Shown here one piece after another: positions 11,169 through 21,198 of a DNA stretch of 64,000 bases. The notes below the pieces were generated by a model that saw nothing but the letters and a program-made list of their open reading frames with translations, did no database searches and was not told where the DNA came from. Source of the stretch: Tetrastigma voinierianum (Eukaryota > Streptophyta > Magnoliopsida > Vitales > Vitaceae); assembly GCA_016808115.1 (NCBI GenBank), contig JAEQBH010004127.1, positions 62,001-126,000 of the forward strand. The letters run 5' to 3'. Each line of letters begins with the position of its first letter. The first letter of the stretch is position 1. A program made the translations under genes and the position numbers.

Positions 11169-12085
11169 ATACTTATTCCAATTCGTGGAAAGAAACCACC
11201 ACTTTCCAGCATTTTTGTAACATAGTCTTTGTCTTGCCCTTTATAGAAGCATGCGATGTCGAGAAATATATACTTTTCATTGTCATCTAATCCATCAAAA
11301 CTTATTCTCAGCACATCTTGAATCTCTTTGTTTGGAAATACTTTGAGTTTTTCCAATGCACTCTCCCATTCCGCCTTGCTTCTACTGTATAGAAAAGACC
11401 CCAAGACTTTAAGGGCTAAGGGAATGCCCTTTGTATAATGTAGGGCATCGATGCATAGTTGAACAAAACCTTGATGGAGACTCACATGTTCAAAGGCATG
11501 CGGCAAAAGCATAAGAGCTTTATCTACGTAACTCCTTAACTTTATATATTGCATCCACTTTTCTCTTAGTTAGCAAACTTTTGTCTACGGATTTGTTATG
11601 ACGAAGCTACTGAACCAAATCGGTCATGATTTCACACTTAAAACAACTGGTGTTGCTGGTGATTCACATCATCAATAACGATAAGGACCTTCATGGAGCG
11701 GAGCACTTTTTTTATAAAATTGTTTCCTCTGAGGAAGATTTTTATTCTTTGATTTGCTTCCCCCAAAATTTGTGAAAGGAGTTGAATTTGCAAATTAGTT
11801 AGATCACCTTTTTGTGATTTTTCCCTGACATTTGAAAGAAAGCAGTAGCCTTCAAACTCAGTGCAAAATCTCTGATAAACCACCTCAGCAATGGTAGTCT
11901 TACCTATGCCAGCCATGCCCCAAAGTCCCACCATCCGAACATCATCTGACTCAAGGCATAATAATGAAACCATGTCCTGTAAACAAGAATCCATTCCAAC
12001 TAGACACTCCATATCGCTTGAGGATACATCTATTGATTCTTTCCAGATCTTGGTAATAATTTCCTTAATAACCTCATATTCATGT
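11169..12085 (-). pseudogene. TNL exon 2, 5' part: NB-ARC domain
   Basis: The minus-strand reading gives HEYEVIKEIITKIW, then the P-loop GLWGMAGIGKTTIAEVVYQ, which binds the nucleotide phosphates. Next come FLSNVREKS, kinase-2 KVLIVIDDV, the GLPL-type GIPLALKVLGSFLYS, and RNBS-D YIFLDIACFYKGQDKD. Between kinase-2 and GLPL (about 11550-11640) the frame is lost more than once. At the 5' end the expected acceptor AG is AA (12086-12087, in TTTCGCAA/A), while the TIR exon donor and the phase-2 codon match an exon starting at 12085. The 3' end is cut by the CACTA element. Confidence 0.92.
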
Positions 12086-12661
12086 TTGCGAAATTCAAAT
12101 TGAGAATAATCATATGGTCATCTTTCTTGAGGTCACAACGGGACAAAGAAAAACAGATAAATATAGCAATTAGATTTGTTCTTTGTTGCAACTAGAAAAA
12201 GCAAAAAGGAAAAAAAATGAAGGCAGACAAAATATAACTCAACAAGGTGAAGCCAAAATCTATCCAACTCTTGTATAATTCCATTATCATGTTGTTTGGA
12301 GGGGAACACATTATATTCAGCAAAAGAACAGAACATCAAGCTAGGAATAATGTATTGAGAAAAGATACTATTATTCAATCTGACACTCTCCCAATTAAGC
12401 AGTCTGCATAAAGAACATCTTAGAAGCATCAAAACTCATTGGTAGGATGTAATCTCAACACCAATTGATCAGATTGTTAAAATGAAATTTTACAAAACCC
12501 CTCATCTTCACCTTATCATTTTTCCCTTTGATAAACCAACACACACTTCAATTCCTAGAAAAAAATTCAAGCAAATCTGGCTTAGAAGAAGAAAAAAGAA
12601 GACCAAAAAAAAAAAAAAAAACAAAAACGGAAAGCAAAACAAATCCAGTTAGAAGATTTAC
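12086..12661 (-). other. TNL intron 1 (TIR to NB-ARC)
   Basis: It starts with a good donor (GGGAG/GTAAAT) at the end of the TIR exon and should end at 12086, but the terminal dinucleotide reads AA instead of AG. It contains an 18-base A run near 12605. No separate gene is seen in it. Confidence 0.65.
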
Positions 12662-13172
12662 CTCCCTCGTGAATCCCATCCAGAAATACCGGATGCCAAA
12701 GTTAGAGCTTTTCTCCACTTAAGCACTTTCTCCAGGTTGTTCTGGTAAACTTGTTCATGCTTAGCAAATGCTTCTCCATAACTCCCTCTCTGATTTCTTA
12801 CATCGGAGGGATCCACGTTATAGAAAACCGGAAAAGCTTTACATCCCCGAAATTCGACACACTCCAGAATCTTTAAAAGTTCATCCAGACACCAACGTGA
12901 AGAAGCATAGTGTTGGGAGAAAATGATGATGGAAAATCTTGATTCTTCAATAGCTTGTAGGAGTTCTGAAGATATTTGTTGGCCTCTCTTGAGTTGTTCA
13001 TCTATGAAAGTGTTGATTCCGTACCGACTTAGAGCCCCATGAAGATGGTCAGTGAAGTTTCTGCGGGTATCTTCACCTCTGAAACTAAGGAAGACATCGT
13101 ACTTCCATGGATGATGGGTGGAAGAGAAGAGCGGAAGAAGGTGAACAGACTGAGATCAGAAGAAGAAGCCAT
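12662..13172 (-). pseudogene. TNL exon 1: TIR domain
   Basis: The ATG at 13170-13172 starts MASSSDLSLFTFFRSS. The TIR core then reads in another frame: KYDVFLSFRGEDTRRNF, GINTFIDEQLKRGQQIS, YASSRWCLDELLKILEC, AFPVFYNVDPSDVRNQRGSY and EKVLKWRKALTLAS. The conserved glutamate of the TIR NADase site lies in the RWCLDEL block, and the domain is full length. The frame with the core has a stop upstream and no ATG, so a frameshift between the start codon and KYDVF separates them. The exon ends at a phase-2 donor (12660-12661). Confidence 0.93.
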
Positions 13173-13860
13173 TGAAGTTTGGAAGAAAAAGAGTTGGGAA
13201 GACTGTAACTTCAATGAGTGGGTTTGGCTGAATACCGAACCAAAGCAAGATACTTTATATGGGCTTGAGATGAAGACTATTCTGAAATAAAAATAAATAA
13301 ACATCAGAAATCGTCAAGTGTCTTTTCTCAAACAACATAAAACAAAGATAAAAACCAAGACTTCTATGTCAAAAACATGGAGTTTAGTTGACTTTTCGGC
13401 GCTTTTGATGAATCCATTTCCATTCCTATCCGAACTTACTAAAATTCTTATGTTAAAGTCAGTTAACGATATCCGACCATTCCACGAGCCCTGTTGAAAG
13501 ATAGAAAAAAAAAAAATGAGAAGAGCCACCACGAGTATGTAAATGTATGGGTTAATCCATAATTTTCCATAATAATAATAATAATAATAAAATCATCTCT
13601 GAAATTTCTGAGAATGCCAATGCATGAAAAACAAAATTATAAAAATAAAAAATACCCGGACCCGCGGCGGCGACGCCACTACATTCACCGCCGCCACTCA
13701 CCACGACCACCCTTCCACCGCCGGCCGCCATGTGTTATGCTCCTCTGATACATCCTTTCAATACATCCTTACACACGTAGTTTCTTGCGAAATGGCTTGT
13801 GAGGGCAGAATGGTCAGGTTAACTGGCTTACCATTATGGTGCATATAATGGCAAACTATC
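13173..13860. promoter_or_regulatory. Upstream region of the TNL
   Basis: Lies 5' of the TNL start. A C-poor leader with CT-rich stretches is followed by an ATA/AAT microsatellite at about 13570-13591 and a GC-rich GCCGCC-rich patch at 13660-13730. No TATA box can be assigned with confidence. Confidence 0.35.
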
Positions 13861-14100
13861 AATGTTTTAAAAATCGGGTTGGACCGATTGAGTTGGTTCA
13901 GTAAGAACTGAAAGGTTCAATTGCATTTTTAAAATATTAAAGAAGTTTACCCAAATATGACCTATTGGAGAGAACGTCAACACTTTGTGAACTTCTCGAT
14001 CTCTAATATTGTTTATAAACTCATTTAAGAGTTTTAGACTCAAATAGTTCATTTGAAAAAAAATATTATAAAATTAGTTTTAATCGAACTAATGCGGAGG
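13861..14100. repeat. Terminal fragment of a Mutator-type MITE
   Basis: Begins CAATGTTTTAAAAATCGGGT, the same terminal word as the right end (complement) of the 590-1286 MITE, followed by GGACCGATTGAGTTGGTTCA, the usual (A)CCGGTT-rich subterminal style. A matching opposite end is not visible, so this is a truncated or diverged copy. The right limit is set by the next element. Confidence 0.5.
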
Positions 14101-14269
14101 GTAGTGCGTTTGGAGTCGTATGGGAATCCTGAGTTGGCAAATGGCCTTTATCGCGGAGCGCGGCGATTGAAATTCTAAAATTACCAAATATTTAGCATCA
14201 TGGACATGGCAGTACATTTTTAAAATTGCTAATTACCGTTGTCCATAACGATGTGATAGTTAAAATGTG

Positions 14270-15450
14270 CATTTGGCCTTCTTCCTTCCCATTTCTCCTC
14301 CCCTCACCTATTCTCTCCTTCACCCACGCCCGCGACGGACTAGGGCTTGTCAAATTCTCGGATTTTTGCTCTTTATTTGCACTTCTAGTACTCTATTAGA
14401 CACCGCAGCAGGTAAGCCTCCAACATAGGACTGTTTATTTGTTCAAAATTTCTTAGATTGGTGGTTTGGTTGGTGTGTTTTGTTGATAATGTGGTGATAA
14501 ATCATTGGGTTTAGTTCTCATTTTAATCTGGGGTGATAATATTTTATTGATGTTGTGTGTTTTGTTGATAATGTGGTAATTAAATGTGTATTTTCTTGAG
14601 AATAATAATGGAGTGCATAAGGCCTTGTTTGGTTGCCATGTTTTAAGTCAATGTTTTTTTTGTTAATTTCTGGGTTGTCCTAAAATGTTTATAATTTTGT
14701 CCCTTATGGATATTGATCAGAATGTTTTATGTGAGCAGAAAATGAGCATAAATTAAAGACTTTATGTGGTGTGTTTCTTGATTTTATTGTTGGACATCGA
14801 TTGTCCTGGTTTTAAGCATGCACAATTTCATATTTTGTAGTTAACAATACAATTTTATGTATTATGGGGGGTAAATTTTTTTCAAAAATTGATTTAATTA
14901 ATATTTTTGTAATTACCAATATTTGGAAAGTAGTTGACAAGAAGTGTTTTAATAATGAACTTAAGGGTCTGTGTAGATATACTTTTAAAATTGGTATATG
15001 TTTTCCAAAACAAGGAAAACACTTTTGGTTCATTTTCCTTGTTCACTTTTGGTTGAGTTGGGACCAAATAAAAATGCTTTGATTCAAATAAAAAAACCGA
15101 CCTTTGATTTCTAGTCTAGAAAACAATTTTAACATAAAAAATTAGTTAAAAAAAAAGTGTTTGATAAAATGTTAAAAATCTAAGAAAATATTTTATGTAA
15201 TATTCATGTTTTACATTTTTCTCCAAAAAAAAGATGAATGAGTAAGGAATATAGAATTAAGTTCATTTAGGTTCTCATGTGCCAAATCGGTTTTTACTTA
15301 ATTATTATCCTACGTGAACTTTCATATAACCAAAATTTGTTTTTGGGTTATTCATTGGCTAAATAAGGTGATTGAATGTAGCATCCATGAATGTAGTTTA
15401 AATTGTAAGGATAATGACGCCGTATTATTTAATTTATTTAGGACCATTTT
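14270..15450 (+). promoter_or_regulatory. 5' leader of the MULE transposase gene
   Basis: A CT-rich transcript-leader-like stretch (14280-14345) is followed by a strong donor (GCAG/GTAAGCC near 14412) and about 1 kb of T-rich, intron-like DNA. Possible acceptors are TTTATTTAG and TATGCAG just before the coding start near 15451. No protein similarity is seen in between. Confidence 0.45.
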
Positions 15451-16363
15451 ATGCAGTATCCAATTATGTCTTATTTCCTCTCTATTCCCGTGATATGTTA
15501 TTACAATGGAAATATATTGAGGACTGAAACATGTGTTAAATATGTGGGGAACAAAGCTGTTATTATGTCTTTGGATGTACCAATTGAATGCACGATTGAA
15601 TAATTAGGTGATATGATATACTTAAGGACAACCATTGACAAAAAAAGGTTCAAATTAGTCATCAATTGTAAGTATCCCCTAAAAAGTGAAAATAGGTTCC
15701 AACATTTTCCAATATTAGATGATAGTAGTGTGTAATGAATGTTGAACATGGTTAACACAACTGGCATTGAAGAAATTGAATTGTATATTGAGGTCGTTCG
15801 AGTCAAGCCACAAGTGAATCAATCTGTGGGTGGCCATATAGATTTATTGGTTCACAAAAATTATAATGTTGCAGAATTTGACTATGGTTGTGGTCTAGTA
15901 AGCGGTCGATCTTTTGAATCTTTAAGGGTATATGAAGATGAAGGTATTGCTTATGAAAGGCTAATGATAGAATCTAATCATGTTGATGATGAATCTAATG
16001 GAATTTCGGATGTTCCAGGTGATGGACATGTATCATCCTTGAGACTTTTCGACGAGTTTTGGAGAATGAAGCGAGGATATATGTCTTTGCGCATACAGCA
16101 TCTTGTGATGTATCGAATAACTCAGATGTTGAGGAACCAGATGAGTAATCCCCTTTTCATTATCACTTACCACCAACACCTCAATTTGAACATGTTGAAA
16201 ACTTAGGTAATGCTATTTCAAGTGGTTGGACTACATGAGTGCAACATACTATCGGTTATTCAAGTGGAGAATTTGTAGTTGACCAAGTTTTTAATTTTAA
16301 ATCTGATTTTCAAGAGGCTGCAAAGATTTACTCAATTAAAGCACACCAAGAGTTTGTCTTTGT
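15451..16363 (+). pseudogene. MuDR-type transposase, N-terminal part
   Basis: In-frame ATGs at 15451 and 15466 open a frame whose GNILRTETCVKYVGNKAVIM and VNQSVGGHIDLLVHKNY stretches match the N-terminal region of plant MULE transposases. The MuDR DNA-binding region follows (VDQVFNFKSDFQEAAKIYSI and then HQEFVFVAS, about 16255-16365). Stops near 15600 and 15735 and a frame change near 16200 break it. The reading ends where an LTR fragment interrupts it. In intact elements the transposase binds the terminal inverted repeats and catalyses cut-and-paste movement. Confidence 0.8.
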
Positions 16364-17826
16364 TGCATCCTCGGCACCCGGTGTCAAGCGAGGGTGTCAC
16401 TTTTTATTTCTTTTTGTTACTATAAACTTATAACTTTAAGCTTGTTCATTCATATAATGTTAAACATTTATCTTGTATTATATTCTGTAGCAGCGGATTA
16501 CAAAATATATATACAAGCCTCATATATGGAAGTGTTCAACATTTACAATATTTACATTGTTTCTGAAAACAAAACATATACAAAAATAGACGAAAGGTCT
16601 TGGTGAGGCACTAGTAGTGTGTTTGCCTTGGTTCTTGATGTGGGTATCAGGACTTCTCATTACGCTTCTCCTGTACCTGCGGATGAAACACCCGTGCTAA
16701 ACATAACCCAGAATTAGAATTAATGCATATGGGCGACCTCATAAAGTCATCTGCTTGTAGACAATTATATATAACTTTAACATTCATTTACATATATACA
16801 TGTTTATTCATGTTTTGCACATATCATTTATAGATATACTTCTACATATATCATACTTATTCGTATTGTCATGTTTCATTTCTTATCATATTTCATATAC
16901 TTTTTGTGTCATCTTACACTTTACTTCTTGTTCTTATAACCGTATACTATCATCACATAGTAGTCTTTATGCTTCTCATATCATGTCATATAACTCCATA
17001 TACATCTCATTTTATTATCTTATCATTTGCTTTTATGTTTCATGCACACCAAATACCTTAGAAGTGAATCTGGAAAAGAAGCGTATGTATACTGAAGAAT
17101 CTTATCACGGTGCACGAGGCAGTGTTCTCTATGCGCTGTACCGAAGAGGTACTATCCTTTATCTGAAGACAGTGATCTCTGTCGTAAGATTGTCCCGGGG
17201 CGGCTATAATGATCAAACGGGGCCTCGATATGTCGCCAAGGCGTATGCTACAACAACTATATCCCTATAGGCATGCCTATCTATCCAACTACCCGGTCAT
17301 AGGCAGACAATCAGTTTTATCATGTTTTCTTAATAATCTCTCATATATATGAATAACTACTGATATCATGTATACTTATGAGACGTTCATTATCAAATAA
17401 TCTCTTATAAACATTTAACTGCACTTTTTCATATAACAACATACTTGTACTTATAGTAGACTTATACTTGTTTAGGAACTTACTATCCTATCATAGGGCA
17501 TTAAGTTAGCCACCATCAAACTAGCCAAGGTGGTGAGGTACGGTCTAATTTTTCCTTTACCTTACAAACACGAATGGACCATTTCATACACTTATAGGGT
17601 CACTAGTCCAATAGACGAGTCCTCGAAATAACATAATAGCAAAACATGACAAATACATATGCATGAGCGGTGCTACGCCATGGCGTATGCTTTGCTACTA
17701 CAATAGCGTAGACCTTCGCCGGCGTAGTAGCAAGCCAGAGCTCTCCACAAAACTCCATCTCGGCCACGCCTTGGCGTGGACCCATGCTGCTGCGTGGGAT
17801 CCCTACGCCGTGGCGTAGGACCCCGA
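16364..17826 (-). mobile_element. LTR fragment related to the 18.8-30.6 kb Ty3 element
   Basis: Begins TGCATCCTCGGCACCCGGTG, aligned with the start of the LTR at 18804. It shares a recognisable series of blocks with both LTRs there, for example TATAAACTTGTTCATTCATAT, GTGTTCAAC...ACATTGTTT and GATGAAACACCCGTGCTAAAC. It is clearly divergent and its distal part is different, holding palindromic TACGCC-GGCGTA words at 17674-17818. Transposase coding resumes by about 17830, but a block of transposase codons is missing around the insertion, so this is a truncated or rearranged solo LTR rather than a clean insertion. Confidence 0.65.
17674..17818. repeat. Cluster of TACGCC/GGCGTA palindromes in an LTR
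   Basis: Perfect palindrome TACGCCATGGCGTA at 17674-17687, near-palindrome CCACGCCTTGGCGTGG at 17764-17779, and near-palindrome CTACGCCGTGGCGTAG at 17803-17818, plus partial forms between them (CGCCGGCGTAG, near 17717). The cluster is confined to about 145 bp of the LTR fragment. Confidence 0.85.
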
Positions 17827-18803
17827 AATTCCCTAGATTTTATGATTTATGATTTCATCTTAGAGCAAAAAAATCCTAGATGTGTTATAATTTGGAAAAC
17901 ATTTGACAGTAGTATGCCAAACACTGAGATATTCCAACGCGTGTTCTAGTCATTCAAGCCATTTATTGAAGGGTTCGAACATTGTCGTCCCGTACCGAGT
18001 ATTAATGGTGCACATTTGTGTGGGAAGTATAACGAGCCGCGTTTATTGATTGCTATGGGGTGTGAAGGAAATAATTAGTTGTTTCCATTGACATTTGCTA
18101 TTACAGAAGGCGAGAATATTGATAGTTGGGGATGGTTCTTGGCATGTATCAGAAACAAAGTAACTCAACGGATTGGGATTTATGTTATATCTGACAGACA
18201 TCCAGGTATTATGGCAGCAATGAGCGATCCTCATCTTGGTTGGGCTGCACCATCTGCCTATCACAGGATTTGCATGCGTCATCTTGCAAGCAATTTTATG
18301 ACCCGCTTCAAAGATAAACTCTTGAAGAATTTAGCATGTAGATCAGCTTTAGCGAGTATACAACGCAAATTCAATAAGCATTTGGCTACAATTTAGAGAA
18401 TTAATTTTGAAGCACAACAATGGTTAGAGGCAATCCCTTTTCAGTTATGGGAACTTTCACATAATGGAGGTTGAAGATATGGGATAATGACAACCAACAT
18501 GTCGGAGGTATTTAACAGTGTTCTTAAAGGAGCTCGTGACTTACCATTCATTGCATTAGTTCAGTTAACCTTTTTTTCGCCTTAATAGTTACTTTGTTGC
18601 AAAAAGGGAACAATGTGCTAATAGATTGACATCTGATGAGCAGTTCATTCCATATGTTGATGATCATATTCAGGCTCATGTGGTTAAGGCTGGATCGATG
18701 GAAATTGTTCTTTACGATCACATACATGGGCGATTTCATGTCAAGTCAAGGAGTGGTCGAATGCAACGCTTCAACTTACATGAATAGAAATGCACATGTG
18801 GAA
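17827..18803 (+). pseudogene. MuDR-type transposase, catalytic core to SWIM finger
   Basis: Reads FILEQKNPRCVIIWKTFDSS, then FKPFIEGFEHCRPVPSINGA, the MULE transposase DDE domain: INGAHLCGKYN for the first acidic region (here INGA in place of the usual IDGT) and VISDRHPGIMAAM for the second (D of SDRHP). IMTTNMSEVFNSVLKGARDL and FHVKSRSGRMQRFNL follow, and the first half of the SWIM zinc finger (KCTCGM) ends the segment at the inserted retroelement. Stops and frame changes occur near 17950, 18080, 18397 and 18475. The second half of the SWIM finger resumes at 30588. Confidence 0.9.
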
Positions 18804-20310
18804 TGCCCAGCGCCCCAGCCCGACACCCGGTGTTAAGGCGAGGTGTCTTTTTTCCTTTCACATTTTACTATAAACTTGTTCATTCATATACTGTTAAACA
18901 TTTAACTTGAAATATATTATGTAGCAATGGATTACAAAATATAGTCAAACTCTCTAAATGGGAGTGTTCAACATATACAAATTTTACATTGTTTACAAGA
19001 ATAAAGACATGTACAAAATAAAGCCCAGAAAGGTCCTTGTGGAGCACCTAATTGTTAACGTTGACCTTGATTGTTGATCGCAGTTATCCTAGCTTCTATT
19101 TCAGCCTGCTTTTTGTACTTACGGGAATGAAACACGTGCTAAACATGGCTTAATTAGAATAATACTCGTGGATGACCCCTGATAAGGATCATCACACTTT
19201 AGACACATACATATACATCTAACAAATCATATACTTATACCCATGCTTATACATATTTCATACATATCATTTGCACATTCTTATACATATCTCATACTTA
19301 CTTATCATATCATGTTTCATTTCTTATCATCGTTCATATACATTTTGTGTCATTTTACACTTTGCTTCTTATTCTTGTCACAGTGTACTTGTCATCACAT
19401 AGCAGTGTTATGCTTCTCATATCATTTCATATCATGTCATTTATCATATTCAAATCATTTGCATATTCTTATCATTTGTTTTTATGTTTCATGCCTGCAT
19501 ATACCTTAGAAGTGGATACGGAAAACTATAAGGACCCGAAGGTGCTGTTATCATTGTACAAGATAATGACCTCTATAAGGACCCGAAGGTGTTGTAATGA
19601 CCCTAACGGGGTCCAGGCGATCGATATGTTGGACTTTATCACTGAAATAAGCATGCTCATCTATCCCTCTACCAGGTTCTAAGCAGACAATCCATTTTTA
19701 TTTCATTTTCAGTACAAATCTCATATCCCATAATAACTATTTTTATACGGTAATCATATGCAATATTTATGATCATTTACTCTTATCTTTGCATTTTCAT
19801 GTATTTTCGTATACTATCAAATATTTCTTATAAACAGAACTCCCTTTTAGAAAAATTTTCTGGATCCAAATTTACATACACCTATTTCAAGAAGATTTTT
19901 TCTCTTAGAAGTCTAGTTTGCTCAGAATTTTTAATCACTCAATTTGGTTGAGTGAAACTCAACTTATGGCCTTAACAACCAGGACTATTCTAATGTCCAA
20001 ACATAACCAAAATAAAACCAGCTATGTCATGCAACCTAGCTCCCTTTGGCCAATTTAAGGTGCGATGGGGTCCTAAATTAGTATACACCTATTTTGGAGA
20101 TGTTGTTCGTGAGGAAGTCCTAGTTTGCAGGAATTTTGAATCACTCAATTTGGATGAGTGAAACACAACTTATGGCCTAAACAATCGAGACTACTCTAAT
20201 CTCAAACATAGCTTGAAACAGGGAACCCCGGCTATGTCATGCAACCTAGCTCCCCTTTGACGAATCTCTTGGTGCAATGGGGTCCAAATTTGCATACACC
20301 TATTTAAAGG

Positions 20311-20365
<55 letters not shown>

Positions 20366-20750
20366 TTCTCTTCTTTTCTTTCTCTCTCAAATGTGACCTT
20401 GCTTAAATGGGACAATTGCCCAAATTGCAAGACCAAATGTTGTCTTATCCACTTACATGGCTAAGGCCATGTCTGGAAAATGGCTTTTGTGATTCATTAC
20501 CCATTTTTGCATTTAAGTCCTCCTATTCCCTATCATTTACACATTTTTTTCTCACATATTTTAATTGGGCATATAGTCTTATGATCTTATGACATTTGGG
20601 TCCTTAGTTAGTTAATTACTAATTTAACCTTGACCCTTAGATTAATTCCGGGTTTTGCTTATTTTATTTTTAGCATTATTATTCCTGAAAACTTTTACTT
20701 TTAACTTGTATTATACCCTCAACATGTTATAAAGTATTTAGGGTATAATT
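18804..20750 (-). repeat. 3' LTR of the Ty3/gypsy element
   Basis: Shares long colinear blocks with 28461-30587, for example ATGTTGTCTTATCCACTTACATGGCTAAGG-type sequence around 20440-20470, the CTT-rich microsatellite, and GTACTTGTCATCACATAG. It contains two related half-repeats around CACTCAATTTGGATGAGTG (a hairpin-like stem, near 20142). The expected terminal TGTAACACC at the internal side is missing: the sequence runs from the PPT-like AAAGGGGAA (about 20750-20762) straight into AATTATACCC, so the first bases of this LTR appear deleted. Confidence 0.85.
20308..20376. repeat. CTT/TTC microsatellite in the 3' LTR
   Basis: About 65 bp of TTC/CTT units with CCT interruptions. The same tract is present at the matching place in the other LTR (30153-30200), so it predates the insertion. 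Confidence 0.85.
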
Positions 20751-20769
20751 TTCCCCTTTAAGGAATTTT

Positions 20770-21198
20770 GTCCTCGAAATTATTACCTGGAGTGAAGAGT
20801 TGAAGATATTATGCTCTCATAGTTGCTTCAGCTCCCAAGTAGCTTTTTCACTTCCATGGTGTTGCCAGAGCACTTTCATTAACGGTACTTGCTTATTCCA
20901 CAACTGTTTCACCTCTCGAGCCATAATAGCCTTTGATTCTTCAACATATGAAAAATCTGCATGTACTTGTATAGCTTGTACTGGTAGTATGTGCGACCCA
21001 TCAGAGCGGTATCTCCGCAACATCGACACATGAAACACATTATGCAGTTTGGTCAACTCTGGAGAGAGTGCCAAACGATAAGGCATAGGGCCAATTCGTT
21101 CCAGAATCTCATATGGCCCTATGAACCTCGGACTCAACTTGCCTTTCTTACCAAACCGTATAATTTTCCTCCACAGCAATACTTTTAAGAAGACCTTG
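20770..21198 (-). pseudogene. Ty3 integrase C-terminus with chromodomain-like end
   Basis: Minus-strand reading KVFLKVLLWRKIIRFGKKGK, LSPRFIGPYEILERIGPMPY, LHNVFHVSMLRRYRSDGSHI and finally WQHHGSEKATWELKQL. The last block is the degenerate chromodomain seen at the end of chromovirus-type polyproteins, which can steer integration to modified chromatin. A frame change near 20817 separates the last residues, ending NNFEDKIP just before the PPT. The join to the rest of integrase is broken by the solo LTR that starts at 21199. Confidence 0.88.

Larger units (their letters stand above)
4323..13172 (-). pseudogene. TIR-NB-LRR (TNL) disease-resistance pseudogene
   Basis: A whole TNL gene lies on the minus strand: TIR exon (12662-13172), NB-ARC exon (about 12085 down to 6722, interrupted by a CACTA transposon at 6894-11168), a short exon (6281-6632), a long LRR exon (4903-6171) and a C-terminal post-LRR exon (4323-4737). 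Intact TNLs are cytoplasmic or nuclear receptors in which the NB-ARC is a nucleotide switch, the LRR senses effectors or guarded proteins, and the TIR acts as an NADase that starts immune signalling through EDS1. Exon order, splice sites and phases fit the family. At least six frameshifts, a mutated acceptor before the NB-ARC exon and the 4.3-kb insertion mean no full-length product is possible from this sequence. The stop is the TAG at 4323-4325. Confidence 0.93.

Noticed and set aside
12133..12432. 99-codon minus-strand frame
   Set aside because: Falls within TNL intron 1 and has no recognisable domain.
13624..13848. GC-rich 74-codon frame upstream of the TNL
   Set aside because: No similarity, short, and located in the promoter region; the GCC-rich composition explains the open frame.
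16800..17270. 156-codon plus-strand open frame
   Set aside because: Sits inside the LTR fragment, opposite in sense to the element, with hydrophobic low-complexity content in CAT/TAT-rich DNA.
20191..20436. Lysine-rich 81-codon frame
   Set aside because: Produced by the CTT microsatellite in the Ty3 LTR.
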